A DNA stretch of 64,000 nucleotides from Hybos culiciformis (lineage: Eukaryota; Arthropoda; Insecta; Diptera; Hybotidae), in the NCBI GenBank assembly GCA_964007475.1, contig OZ023273.1, positions 110,172,485 to 110,236,484 of the forward strand. The letters run 5' to 3'. Position numbers and translations under genes: made by a program. Of this stretch, positions 12,722 through 26,000 are shown in pieces. Each line of letters opens with the position of its first letter. The stretch's first letter is position 1. Below the pieces are notes generated by a model. That model was not told where the DNA came from. It saw nothing but the letters and a program-made list of their open reading frames with translations, and did no database searches.

Positions 12722-15700
12722 CGATTGTATGTATTACTATTTATTACATACATAAATATATTTCTATAATACATGAACATATTTTATTTATGGTATATAA
12801 TAATAAAGTTTACGAATTGTGTGCATATATAATGAATATTCTACGTTCTACAGCTTGAAAGTAAAATTTATAACAGAGGTAATCTTTTTGCATCTAAATA
12901 ATTTTTTTACAATAATTGTGAAATTTGAGATTGTTTTTCATTGAGTGCTCGAAAACCTTAGTATATATTAGTATATTCTTAGGCGACTTTTTTTTTCAAC
13001 GAAAAAACAGGCTGAAAACTTGCAAGAAGGTAAGAAAAGAAGCCTGTTCAAAGCGGAGCTCTTAATATTAATATTTAGAGGTGTCTCTATCTAATTTTCC
13101 ATTTCCCATATAAATAACATGGGAAACAAATTTTATTTTTTTTTATTTTTCTAGCTTCATAATTGTGCATTCTTTTGCCTATAGAGTAATAAAATTTAAC
13201 AAAACATGATCAATTCGCATTAAACTTTATTTCGCTAATATTTCGCACAGATAGCTCCATTAGTACAATTACTCTGTGGAGCAAATTATGGTTTTGGTCT
13301 CCCAAAAATAGTTGAATTAGAGAAATAAACTCAAATTAATAAAAAAAATTTCTCCAAAGCTTACTCACAACCAAAACAAAATTATTTGCTTATTCTTAAG
13401 AGTTCATTACAATTTATTAAGGTGAAATGTTATTAGATGTGTTAAATTTAAATTGATTAAATTACCAAAAAAAAAAGAAAAAATATGTTTTGTTCCTGTT
13501 GGCAATAATAAAAACCATTAATCGTTTAAAAAAGATGAATAAGTTTATTAGTTTAATTATAGATACATTTCATTTTGCCTATGATCTCATCCAGTAACAC
13601 TTCCATTTATAATTTTTAAATTTGTAATGATTAATTTCAAGAAAATATTTAATTATTTAATGATACATTGATGCAAAAATGTATTAATATTATTTCGTTT
13701 ATTATTAGTTAATTTTTGTGTCAATGTCCTATGTTTTGTAAAAAAAAAACTATTTTCCTAATATTCATTAGATTTTTATTAATAATGTATAATAAATATA
13801 ACCGTGAAGAAAATTTAACGCATTCCTGAGATCCTAAAACTTGTAGCAGATGATGAGATGAGAAAATTGACATACCCAGAATTATACAATGAAATTAAAA
13901 ATGTGTTTATTTTTTTCGCGCTATGCATGTAAAATTGTACTTAGATAATTCAAGTGACCATTTGAAAAAAAAAAAAATACTTATTTAGTTTCATTTTTGA
14001 AATGCCAATTTTATCCAGCTAACAATCCAATAATCGACCTCGAAGTTACTTTATAACTGTTGGAATTTAAATTTATCGTTTTTTTCGTAACAATAAAATA
14101 GTTAAGTTTTATTTTATTACAATCTTAAAATAATAGTATTATTTTATGTTTTATTTTTTTCAAATTTTTTTTTTCCATGAGTTCAAAATTATGATTGTTA
14201 ATAAAAAAAACAAAAAAAACAACCGCAATAATAGATGATTTATAAATAAGAAAAAAGTGAGAAGGTCATGGTACTTAGTTAAGAATAATTTGTCAAATGA
14301 TTCAAAAAATTAAAAACTTAATTGATGTAGACATGCAAATAAGATTTTTTATTTTTATACACTATAAGTATACAATCAGTTCATGTTGAAGATAAATAGT
14401 AATTTATATCAATTATTTTATGCATATTCAAAAAAAAATTTATACTTTTAGAAGCAAATTTATAGTATTTGACATTAAGTATATACCATTTCAAAGAATT
14501 TTTGGGTGGAAATGAGTTTTTTTTTAATTTAAATGTTTTTAAATATGCTTACATACTTAATGGATTTCATATAATAATATAAAAATTTTTCATTGTGACA
14601 CACTTGACCGTAGCTGTATAATGTCATATATTTACAGGCCATATAATCATTAACATTATGCATCCCGTCATTTATATTAAAAACAAAAGTTTGTATCTTA
14701 AGTCTTTTGTTTTTTCAATGAACTTTGTTTCCCAACATTCTAAATATTGTAAACTGCAGCCTACTTTACAACACATCTAATTGTCTTCGTCCATGACATA
14801 AAAATATTGAAGTTTACGTGACATCAAATAATTTATTCAATATTAACCAAGTTACAACCTACATGTATTTTTACGTTATATTTTTTTGCACGAATTTTGT
14901 TATATTCATCAACATTCTAATTATTACAAACTACAACAGTTCACATTAGACAGCTAATTTCTTTATATAAATATACCTACTTTTTTTTCGTGACAAATGC
15001 TTAATTACTAATATAAGTTCATTTATATTGACAAGATTTTAATTTTTGTAATCCGACATAATAATATTGTTCAATTTAAAAAAAAATAAAATAAAATTTT
15101 AAGTAAAAGTTCAACCAAATAAAGAAACTCTAACAATTTTATAACTTTTTATTTAAAATTAAGTCTCAATAGAAAATTAACTTTAATTTCAATTTAATGG
15201 TTTTTAATAATTCTTTTTACGACTGCGCAAGAAAATTGATTAGAAATATAATTTCTTTGGATTGGAAATTAGGTTAGTACCACCCGTGTTTTAATTAATT
15301 AAATAAATAAGCAACAACAAAAAAAAGTATTAAAGTATTAAATGTTTCATGCATCATTAATTTGAAAAAAAAAAATTAAAAAAACTTTCGAAATTGACAT
15401 TAGTAATAAAATTACGTAATTCTTCTTTCTTTGTTTTGTTTTTACAATCATGAATTATTTTCAATTCAATTTTTATTATAAAGATATAGATTTTTAATTA
15501 TTAGCAATAAATTTTATATAAATTTTGTTCCGCATTTAATTTAAATGAAGGTCAGGAATTATTATCTAGGACATGCATTTCCCTCTGTGAAAACAGTCAG
15601 CTTTTAATACCTCAATATCAAGAAATGCAATCATAGGAATACGACTATAATTTTTTCGTTTATAAATTACATATATATATATATTTATAGATTTATCGTG

Positions 15701-18127
15701 TACTAAAACTTGTGAATAAAGCTTTGTGAATTTATTTTTTAAGACTTATTATTTTTCTTATAATTTATACAAAACTATGTATAGATAGTTGAATCACAGA
15801 ATTTTAAATGGAATCGAAATTAAAAGTTAGTTAATACAAAACAACAATTTTCTTTAATCGGTTTTCTGAAGCTGCTATGACTGGAAATCAAAATATTTTA
15901 TGCGAATACAAACTTTATGTTAAGTAACATAGTTTATGAGTTGTTTTTTCTTTTCGCAAAATCATACTTAATTTGCAAAAAAAAAAAAAATTTCAGCACA
16001 ATTAATTTGGTTTCACGTTGTATTTTTATTATTTTCTTTATTTTCCATTGAAAATTTTAATATTCATTTAAATTTTTTTTTATTATTTTTTTTTTTTGCA
16101 AATTTAATTCAAACTACAAAATTATAAAAAAGAAAAAAAAAACAATTTAACATAATTTTTAATTTTTCGAAGCGGAAATTATAAAATTTAGTTAATTTTT
16201 TTTTTTCGTGAAAATTATGTAATTTTTCATTTTGGTGAATAACAGGAAAAATTAAAATTTTAATAATGAAATTTTCACATTTTTCTTGGCAATAAAATTA
16301 AATGAAATAAATTAATTTTAACAAATTTTACGATAATAAAAGCTAAGTTGCGACTTAAAAGCTTGCAACCAAAGACTCGAAAACCGTGCAAAATTATTTC
16401 TTATTTCCTTAGAAAATTTTTATATTTTAAAGTTATTTAACAGTTTTAATGGTTCTAGGTTAAAAATTAATATTATTGGTAAAATAGGTTTAAGAATTTC
16501 GATTATTTTGAAGGATTCAACCTGGGGACTTTAGAAAATAGTTTTCATAAAAATGTATATGTAATAAGACAAAAACCTAAAAAATATTAAGCTCCAAAGT
16601 TTCGTACTGTGGGACCAAAAAAGTATTTGAAATCCAAAATCAAAATCTAAAAACCGTTTCATACTTCATTTAATTTAAGGTGAAATAACTATTTAAGGCC
16701 TCTCATTCTTTACTTCTATAAATTTCCATAAAATTAATTAATTTAATGTTCTCCTGCCCCAAGCAAGTAATATTAGTTTAGAAAAAAAAAACAAATTGTA
16801 ATTCTAACCAATTAAGTATTATCTTTTAATCGAAATATAATTAAAATAATATTTAACAACATGAAATAGAAAAAGTTATAAACAAAATCTACTTTATGAC
16901 GAAACAGTTTTTACGGCCTTTAAAAAAAAATTAATTCTGGCATGGTGCCTTTTTTTATATTGGTAAGAAAAAAAAATTAACAGAGAGTTGAAAAAAAAAA
17001 TGATTGATTTGATGTTGTCAAAAATAGGATGGTTAGATAGAATTAGATTGAATTGAATACATTTTTTTTTTTTTCAGATATATAGTTTCTTTAATCGTCA
17101 CGAAAAACAAAGAAATAATTATGTTGAAATGTAATTCTTTTTGTTTTTTTTTTAAGAGAAAGTATGAAATCTTGATGTTTTGAAAGATTTGAGAAATGGG
17201 AAAGAGTTTTTTTTTTTGTTATTTTCAAACCTTTTTTTTTAATCTTTTTTGTTAAGGTTTTTTATATCAAAATGAAATAAAATTTTCAACAATATATTTT
17301 AATTATTTACTATTTGATTAGAAGAAACTAAAAAAAAAATTGTTAAATCAATTTAATGACTTTTTTTTTTGTTTGTGGGCAATATAAAATTAAAATTTCA
17401 TCAACATTTTTCCAAAAAATATAATTTAAAATTTTGTAAGATATAGGTATCTATATAATTTCATATTTTTTTGTATATAGTTTTCGGTTTATCTAACTTT
17501 TTTCGGAATGAAATAAAAACTATTATCAATTCTGTAAGCACAAGACATAGTCATTAAGTTTATTTTGGAAATTTTTCACATTTGACGCTTAAAAATAGCT
17601 TAGGATATGTTTTGTAACTTTGATTTAAAAACTAAAAGCTTAAAAACCAGTGACGTAACAGATAGTTTCATATGACTTTGTATATCTGCCATTGTAAAAT
17701 CGTAAAAGCATATAACTTGACTTAAACAATTTATCCTATGTGGCCACAAATAATATTTGGTGATAATCTTGTAAAAAATTAGATAGACAACTTTAATTTG
17801 AAAATGGTTAACATAATATCTTATTTCTTATACTTATGTATAGTTTTTTTTAAATCAAAGCTTACCTAAGTTTTTAACTTGCATCATCGAATAGTTTAAT
17901 TAAAACATAAAACAAGTAAAACAATGAATTCCACCAACATATAAACTTAATTTTTTTTTTTTGTATTATTTTTAATTGTTTTATTTTTCTGGTTTTAGAA
18001 ATTTCTCATAGTATTTAAAATTTTGTAAAACTATAAAATAAGCTTATATTTATATGTATGCAAATTCTTCATTAACCATAAATAATTTAATTTTTGCAAT
18101 TCAATTAATTAAGTTGTTATATAAAAA

Positions 18128-18192
18128 TTTTTATTATGATTATTTTTAAGGAAAATTATTTTTATTTTTATTATGATTATTTTTAAGGAAAA
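18128..18192 (+). repeat. Imperfect tandem duplication, 37-bp period
   Basis: A 28-bp block, starting TTTTTATTATGATTATTTTT, occurs at 18128-18155 and 18165-18192. It accounts for the repetitive C-terminus of a spurious minus-strand frame here. Confidence 0.85.
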
Positions 18193-21100
18193 CGATTTTT
18201 TATTTTCGGTTCGGAAAAATATTAAATTTTTATAACAATTTTTAACTAGCTTTATTACCATTTTGGGTAGTTTTATTGAGATAAGTCCTTTTGATTGAAA
18301 ATGATATAATAATGCATTAATAGAACCTAGGCAGCATATTTGGTAAATAGCGTTTATCGATATCAAACTTAGAAACCTGGTCCAAACGAGCTAAGTCTAT
18401 AATATGCATCCAAAAAGTTGAAAAATGTGGGCTGCGGTTTATTTTAATAAAATGGACTTTTACTTGTTTGAATAAACAAAAATTAAAGATCTGAATTATT
18501 TTTTTTTATTCTGAACAATTTATTTTTTGGACTATAATTAAGACCGCCTATTCAAAGAGTTTATTATAACATTAACATGTTCAAAAAGGTCTTAATTATC
18601 GTTTCTGCTCTTAATATTCTGAAACATATGTTGCATATCTGTAACCTAGATGCTTATATCTTAAATAGCTAAATTGCAAAGTTTTTTTTTATTTTGTGGA
18701 GCACCTTTGGCTATAATCAATAAGCAATTTTGATTATAAAAGACATAAAAGCATAAATAAAAGAAGCTACTTAATTTCATATTTATACAAAAATTAGCTT
18801 CAAATAAATTTTTCACGTAATAAATGTTTTATATTTACATTTTTTAACATAGTTTGTATATAAATTTATTGTTGCAAAATAATCCAGTTTAACCCATAGC
18901 CTCTAGGTTTTCTTTGAATTAAATTTTAATCTTTTTAATTTTTTTTTTTTTCTATGAAAATTCAGCAGTTTTTTTTTCCCTATAAAAGTTAAACAAAAAT
19001 GTTATTGAAATTAAAAATAAATAATAATTTTTTTGTATTGTTGATCTGACCATAAATAGATCGAGGAATTTTTTGTACGAAAAGCTTTAAAAAAATTTTA
19101 AATTTTTTGTTTATATCGACTGGCATTAATTTTTGTTGATTTTTAATTTTTTAATGTGAATAATTTAAAGTGGAGTAAAATCAGATTAAATATAAGGTTT
19201 AGAATTTTTTTGACAGTTATTTGGCTGTAAAATAATGATAAGAATTTGCGTTTGCTTATAAACTAAAACCATAAAAGCATTAATTTGTTAGTATTCAAGA
19301 ACAGGAGTTTGTAGTATACATACTAACTTACTTATCTATAGTTCCGAAAAATTTGAATTTTAGGTTTTTGCCATTCTCTATTTCATTAGATACTATTCAT
19401 TCAATTTTCGCAATAATTATTTCTACCCACAATGATTTTTTTTTTGATCCACCTTAAAAATTATTTTGAACTTTTGAAGTAAAGAGCTTTAATAATAACT
19501 TTTTTTTTTACTTGTTATTTGTTATTTATTTAAGGCATGATAAAATTTCATATCAAAATTAAGAAATTCCAAGAAATAATAATTAATCTAGAAGGTGTTA
19601 ATTTTTATATTAACCTTTTTTTTTCGAAAATTAAAAATTAAATTAAATTTTGATTATATACACAAGTAGGTATATATATTTTTATTTTCTGCAAATCACA
19701 GAAGTTATATATAGTTAATATTAATTAAAAATTGGAATAAATTGGTAAAAAACAAAATAAAGAAATTTCTTAATAAAAAAAAAAAGATTTATTGCATTTT
19801 AATTCACATTTCGTGAAATTTGTGAAAACTCAACTCACGTTCAATGAAATACAAAATCTAATCATTCATAACGATAAAACCATCCCAAAAATAATATTCC
19901 GCCAATTTAATATATATAAAAAAAAAAATATATCAAAATAAAAATACAATTTTTTTTTTTAATACATAAAAAGAAATTTATTATATATTTCATTTAGGAA
20001 AAACATATATTTTTTAGCTTCCAATTTAATTTTAAAAACGATAACCATAAAAAAAAAATAGAAATTCATTTAATATCACATTTTTTTTTTCATAAATTTT
20101 ATTTTAAAGTTTCTTTTTTTTTATAATAAATACTTTTTTTAATCAAAAAAGATCTTGACTAATAGTCTTATTGACGCTAGCGACGACGTTAATAAATCCA
20201 CTGTGAAGGAAAGGAAACTAGGGAACTCTGTAAGAGTTATATGTTAATCGAATGTTAATCAATGTGCAATGCCTTCAAACTAAACCGCTTATCGTTTTTT
20301 TTTTAACCATTTTAGTTTATTATTTTTATAAAATACCTATCGAAACCAACTATTTGCAGGTTTAATTTATAATTCTCAATTATTTTTAAGTTAATGATAA
20401 TCATATAGCTTCTGTTTCATATTGGTGTTTTAAATCAATCAAAAGCACATTTATTACAATGAGTCAAAATTTCGTCTCGCCTATATATGATTGACATATT
20501 AATTAATTATTAAACTAAACATGAATTCAGTATAATAGTTAAAATTTTGATTGACTTTCAATCAAAGCAATTAAAAATCATAATAAAATTTATATTTTGT
20601 TAATCAAGTATGAATAGTATTATTTTAAATATGTGGTGTATCTAATCATAGAAAAAAAATTTGTGATGCTAATTAAAACAAAATTATACAAATAATTATT
20701 TATGTAAATATCTTTAGTTATACTAAATATCTTAATGATATGATAGTCTGATAAATTGTTAAATTCAATTAACCCATATAAGTGTTTGTTATGCTATAGC
20801 TGAGGTAAACAGAGAATGACTTAAGGGCTATAATATTAGAAAAATAAAAATAATGAAATGAAATATTAGCTTATTGCTTATTAATTGTTATTTTTGATTT
20901 GGATTTTATGCGTTTATTTTGTTATGTAAAATAATAGCATATATGTATAGAAAAAAAAGGCAATTAATATGTTTTTTATTTCTTCTCTATGTTATAAGAG
21001 CACAACAAAACTGATTGTACTTAAAATATAGGAAAAATTGATGAAGTGTAACGACAATAACCTTTCCTAAGACATATGGGATTATGGGTGAAACTATATT

Positions 21101-22476
21101 AAAAGTTTTCTTTTTGTTTTTTTTTTTTGATTTTTTATTTGAAAATAAATTTATAAGGTTTTTTCTTTGTATCTATAAATATCATTTCTTTTATTATTAT
21201 TTTTTATTTTTTAAGTACAAAAGTAATATAAATTTTTATTATATGTAATTGTTTATGTGAATTCACGGAGAAAGTAATAAACAAATTTTTAGAAGGAAAA
21301 TGAGAGAAAAAAACATTTTTTTTTTTTTATTAATGACATAAAATTAAATTTTTGGAATAAAATAATTAACGGCGGAAAACATTAATTAATTTTTTGTTTT
21401 GTTTGGAAGAAATAAAGACAACTTGAAGTTTAGAGAACAACAAAAAAGTAGGTATGTTTTCAAAACAAAGCATAATTGTTTACCCAAATGTTTAAAAAGT
21501 AAATTATTTTTCTCTGTTTGTTTGGTTTCTTTTTTTTGTTTTTGGGGACAGCTTAAAACATTTAATATTGACAGGTGGGGGGCGAAAGTAGCATATTCAA
21601 CCTAAAGAGCAGATTTTACAAGATTCAGAGTTCCGCAAATAAGAAGATATCAACCCACCAAATCTTTAGTGGTTTTTGATTAAAATTAGTATATGCGTAC
21701 CGCGTACGTATATTAAACATTTTTAGTATCCGATTGTGATCAAAAGTTGAACTAGAGCTGAGAAGGGATTCCGATGAAAATTCTTTTAATTCAACTGATG
21801 TTCTAAATTTTTTGTTTTTGCAAGTTCAAGCCTTGATTTGAATATATGTGTATGTTTATAGTATTATCATAATTTAATATTACGCTTTCAACTTAAAAAA
21901 TGTTTACTTATGATAAGTTTTGCGATTTTGGACATTAAATTTATTTTCTTTATCATATTTTTTTAGTTCTTCTGTATTTTCCATTCTTATGCTAACAGAT
22001 TTTTTTTTATCTTTGTGAAGCAGGTGAAACTGGTGAAGCTGTCTTCTTTTAAATTCGATTAATTTCATTATTATTCTTATTACTTTTAATTGGATGAAAA
22101 ACCACTCGTTGAATATAATTATATACCGATTGATATTACAAATTTTTTATAAAGTATATTTCTTTGATAACGAATAAATAATTTTGACAATTTTTTCTTT
22201 TACACAATACTATATGTAATGTCCCACATTTTTTATTCCTAAAATTGTGCAATATCAAATCAAATTTTAACTGCAGTGAATATTGACCTAATAATATTTT
22301 TATCTATTTTTACTGATTTAAAACGATAGGGAGTAAAATCATATCAGAATTTGTTATGTAATTTCTTAAATCGACTAAATATTATAAAAATTCACTACGA
22401 AAGGAATACATAGTGATTGTAATCTTAATTAACATTTTATACACTGTAGATACGTGTGAAACAAAAATTCCCAAAT

Positions 22477-23025
22477 TTAAGAGCCCTCCATGTGAAATTC
22501 TGTTTTCTATTTCTGTTTTCTATTTTTGCAGTTTTTTTGTTTTTATTTTACAGAAAATAAACAGGCGTGAAAAATGCGACAAAAATTGTATGAAAAACAG
22601 CTCTATCAGAAAATCACAAAACTATATTTGAATTTTATTTCTGTGCAGAAACTGTAATTTATCAAAAAAATTAAAAAATTCTTAGAAATAAATGAAATTA
22701 ATTAAAAATTGTTTAGGAAATTAAAGAAATTCAAAATTTAACGTCACCAGCCCTGGAGAGTGGTATTTTAGCTTTATTTCTGCGTTTGAGATTTTTTATT
22801 ATCTTTTTCCTTTACTTTAGAATCCAAGCAAATATGTTCAAGTTTTTTAAAGGCTCATTTGGGCCAAAAAACTAATAATTTAAAAAATCCGCCTCACCTA
22901 CCCTGGAGCCAGTTATATACTCTCTAACATATCAAAAAATCACTTCAGTCTAGATTGTAGTAACCCTACAATCAAAGCCAAACTAAGACCAATTTTTTGC
23001 AATTTTTCACATTGAGGGCTCTTAA
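22477..23025. mobile_element. MITE flanked by TTAA
   Basis: The termini GAGCCCTCCATGTGAAA (22481-22497) and the inverse of GAGCCCTCAATGTGAAA (ending 23021) differ by one base. TTAA abuts both ends (22477-22480 and 23022-23025). A TTAA target is typical of piggyBac and Kolobok elements; the terminal sequence does not choose between them. The 541-bp interior has no transposase. Confidence 0.8.
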
Positions 23026-26000
23026 TTTTTTCTATAATTATTTTTTTAAATTTTCAAATATTTTAAGCTCTTCTACACTGTACGTCGAAAAAAATTTTTA
23101 ATTAAGTAAAACTGCGATAAAATTATTTAATTTTTTTAATTTTAGCGGAAGCTACTAAGAAAATGCTCTTTATTGGTGTAAAACAAAAAAAAAGGTTTAC
23201 ATAATGTTTGTTTCACATAACAGTTTTATGCTCCCTGAATTACAATTTATTTTTTTTCGAAAATTATTTGTTTATCTAATTATGGATATTAAAATTGATG
23301 TTGACATAGAGCACAGAGATAAACAATAAAGCTTAAAACCTTTAACTTAAGTTTACATTATTTAATGACCTAAATTTTTTTGTTTCTGTTTGTTTGATAG
23401 TTAAATACTTTTTTCTTTGAATTTTTGAATTTATCCCGGTTTTTTTGTTCTTCAATTACATTCAATTACATATTTTTACAATTCATCCTACATCATGCAT
23501 TATAGTTATTTACAAATAAGCTTATGTATTTCGTGCCTAATCTAACTTCTTCATAATTATGTACAAATAACATTGTTTTTGTTTTTTTAAGATTGTGTAT
23601 ACGACGACATTGTCGGCAAAATAATAAGAGAAAAAAATTTTATTGCCTCAAACAAACAAACTTATCTAACTATATATTCTTATTTTATCCTATTTTGAAG
23701 TGCATACAAAATTAAAATGATCTCATATATTATTTTCATGTTGAATGAAACTGAAAACGTAGAAAATTAAATGTTTAGGTATTTCTTTTAAAAATATCAC
23801 CCACATTTTCGTCTTTTTATAATATAATTTATAAAATTTTCATGGATCACGGTAGTAAATTGAATATATAGTAAAGCATTTTTTTTTTCTTAGTCTATTT
23901 ATAATTTTAATTTACGTTCGAATCAATTTTAATTTGCAATTTTAATTTTATTTATTTATTTTATTTTTTTTGCTCTCTTTAATTGAATTTACCTAAAATA
24001 GTGATTGGAATTTCAATTAAATTGTAATAAATGTGTAAATTTATTGTAAAATTAAAAATATACAGAAAACTGAAATAATTTGTTTTGACTTAAAATTAAT
24101 TAAAATTACATTTTTAATTGTATATAATACGATAGAAGCTCAAATATCAATGACTGCATGCAATGTTAGTTGGAAAATCAAAACTTGATTGATTTATTAA
24201 AATAATGGCCAAAAGTGGTTTTAAGAAATTTTTTTTTTGTATATCTTTAGGGGAACTTCATAAATTTCTCTTGGAAACATAATTTCAACGAAAAATGATT
24301 TTAAAAATATATGTTAACAAATTTAACTTAAAAAATAGACGCAGTTATTTTGACATACTGCATATATATATAAATATATAATTATCGTAAATCTAAAAAA
24401 AAAAATGATTCTTATAAAAATTTTGCATTTTAAATGGTTAAATTTAAAGAAATGATTATAGTGTAGTGATTTCGGTTCGATTACTAAGAATAAAAGTTTA
24501 TAAATTTCTCTTTCGTATTATTGGATAAATATAGAACGAAGCTACTTACCATTTGCTATATTTCTGCAAAAAATAACAGGTATATAGAATACAATTTTCG
24601 AGAATAATGATTATATTTTCACAATTTCATATATAACTATCTTTGGTTTAAACAATTAAGTCAAGTACATTTACATATAAAAGTAAGTATATGTAAAAGG
24701 CTGCCAAAGTGAAAGACAACGAACTTGATATATGGCTAATAATAAAAAGAAAATAAAAAACTTTCTCATCTGGGTTTTTTTTTCTTTAATTAGAAATATT
24801 TAATAATATAATTTAATATTATAATTTCATAATTTATATTTCTGATGAGCTTCAATTTTTCATTTAATAAGTTAATAATTTAAAATATGAATACATTGTA
24901 TATATAATGTATCTTTCACATTATTTTGATTTACGTACAAATACAAAACGATAATGTATACATATGATGTTACAACAAACAATATTTCCAATGATTTTTA
25001 AACTTAATGAAGCATAAAACCATATAAATTTTATATACTTGTTTGATTTATATTATTATATTCAAATGATTATACAAATAAATTGTAGTGAAAATTATTA
25101 GGTAGAGTGGAAAAAGAATTTCCTGCATGCATATATGCGGCTTTTTCTTTTTTTCTCTTTTTTCTATAAGGTTTAATAGCGGATGAAAAAAAATTTGTGC
25201 AAAAATTAAATTCAACACCTTGGGAAATATTTAAATATAATATGGTGTACCTATGTAAATAAAGAAGCTATGTCAAAGAAAATGAACTCATTTGTTATGT
25301 AGGAAAAATAATATATATAAAAGAAAATGATATACCAAAATAATTATCTAATTTTTTACCGCCAAATAAAAATGCAACTAGAAAATAAGAAAATTGTAAT
25401 AGAGTTTCTTATAATTAAATATAGAAATTAAAGAAGAGGAAATGTAAAAAAAAAAGTTTATTTTACTTTTATTTGTTTGACAATAAGTAAGTTTAATTAC
25501 ATTTCCGTTTCATAAAAACAATCAAATGCAAATTTCTTTTTAAAAAATCATAGAATTTTATAATTATTATATAGATGAGATAATATTTTATAATTAATAT
25601 AATAAATGACTAAAAAAAACACTTGTTGCATTTTTGTAAATTTATTGTAATAAAAAAAAAACATCGTCTAAAATATAATGTTTCATCAATTTATAAATTT
25701 ATTAAACAGGCTTGCTACTTAAGTGAGCATATAGAATACAATATATAGTTTTAAATGAAGGATGTGAATATATTTTTATGTATTTAGCATAAATTATGAT
25801 ATTTAGCATAAATAATGAAAGAATATTTGAGTTAAATTTTACCTATTACCAATATCATGCATGGTTTTTCATTTTCCACCCACAACAATTGCAATTATTA
25901 TTTTTTTTCTAATTACAGGCAGCAAATAAAATACTTTAATTAGTAAATTTAGCAGAGAGACAATAAGAAACTATAATTAAAATACAACTATTTTTAAATT

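Larger units (their letters stand above)
5024..22476. other. Gene-free AT-rich stretch with exon-like islands
   Basis: No firm gene. Less AT-biased islands stand out at 11870-12240 (with a minus-strand CAG|GTAAGT donor at 11874-11875), 12990-13080, 20139-20240 and 21540-21700. They may be exons of long-intron genes or old repeats. The rest is low-complexity A/T sequence. Confidence 0.5.

Noticed and set aside
12990..13035. Possible microexon ending AAG|GTAAGA
   Set aside because: The acceptor side is ambiguous, no frame joins a neighbour, and the segment also forms an AACAGGCT hairpin that may explain it.
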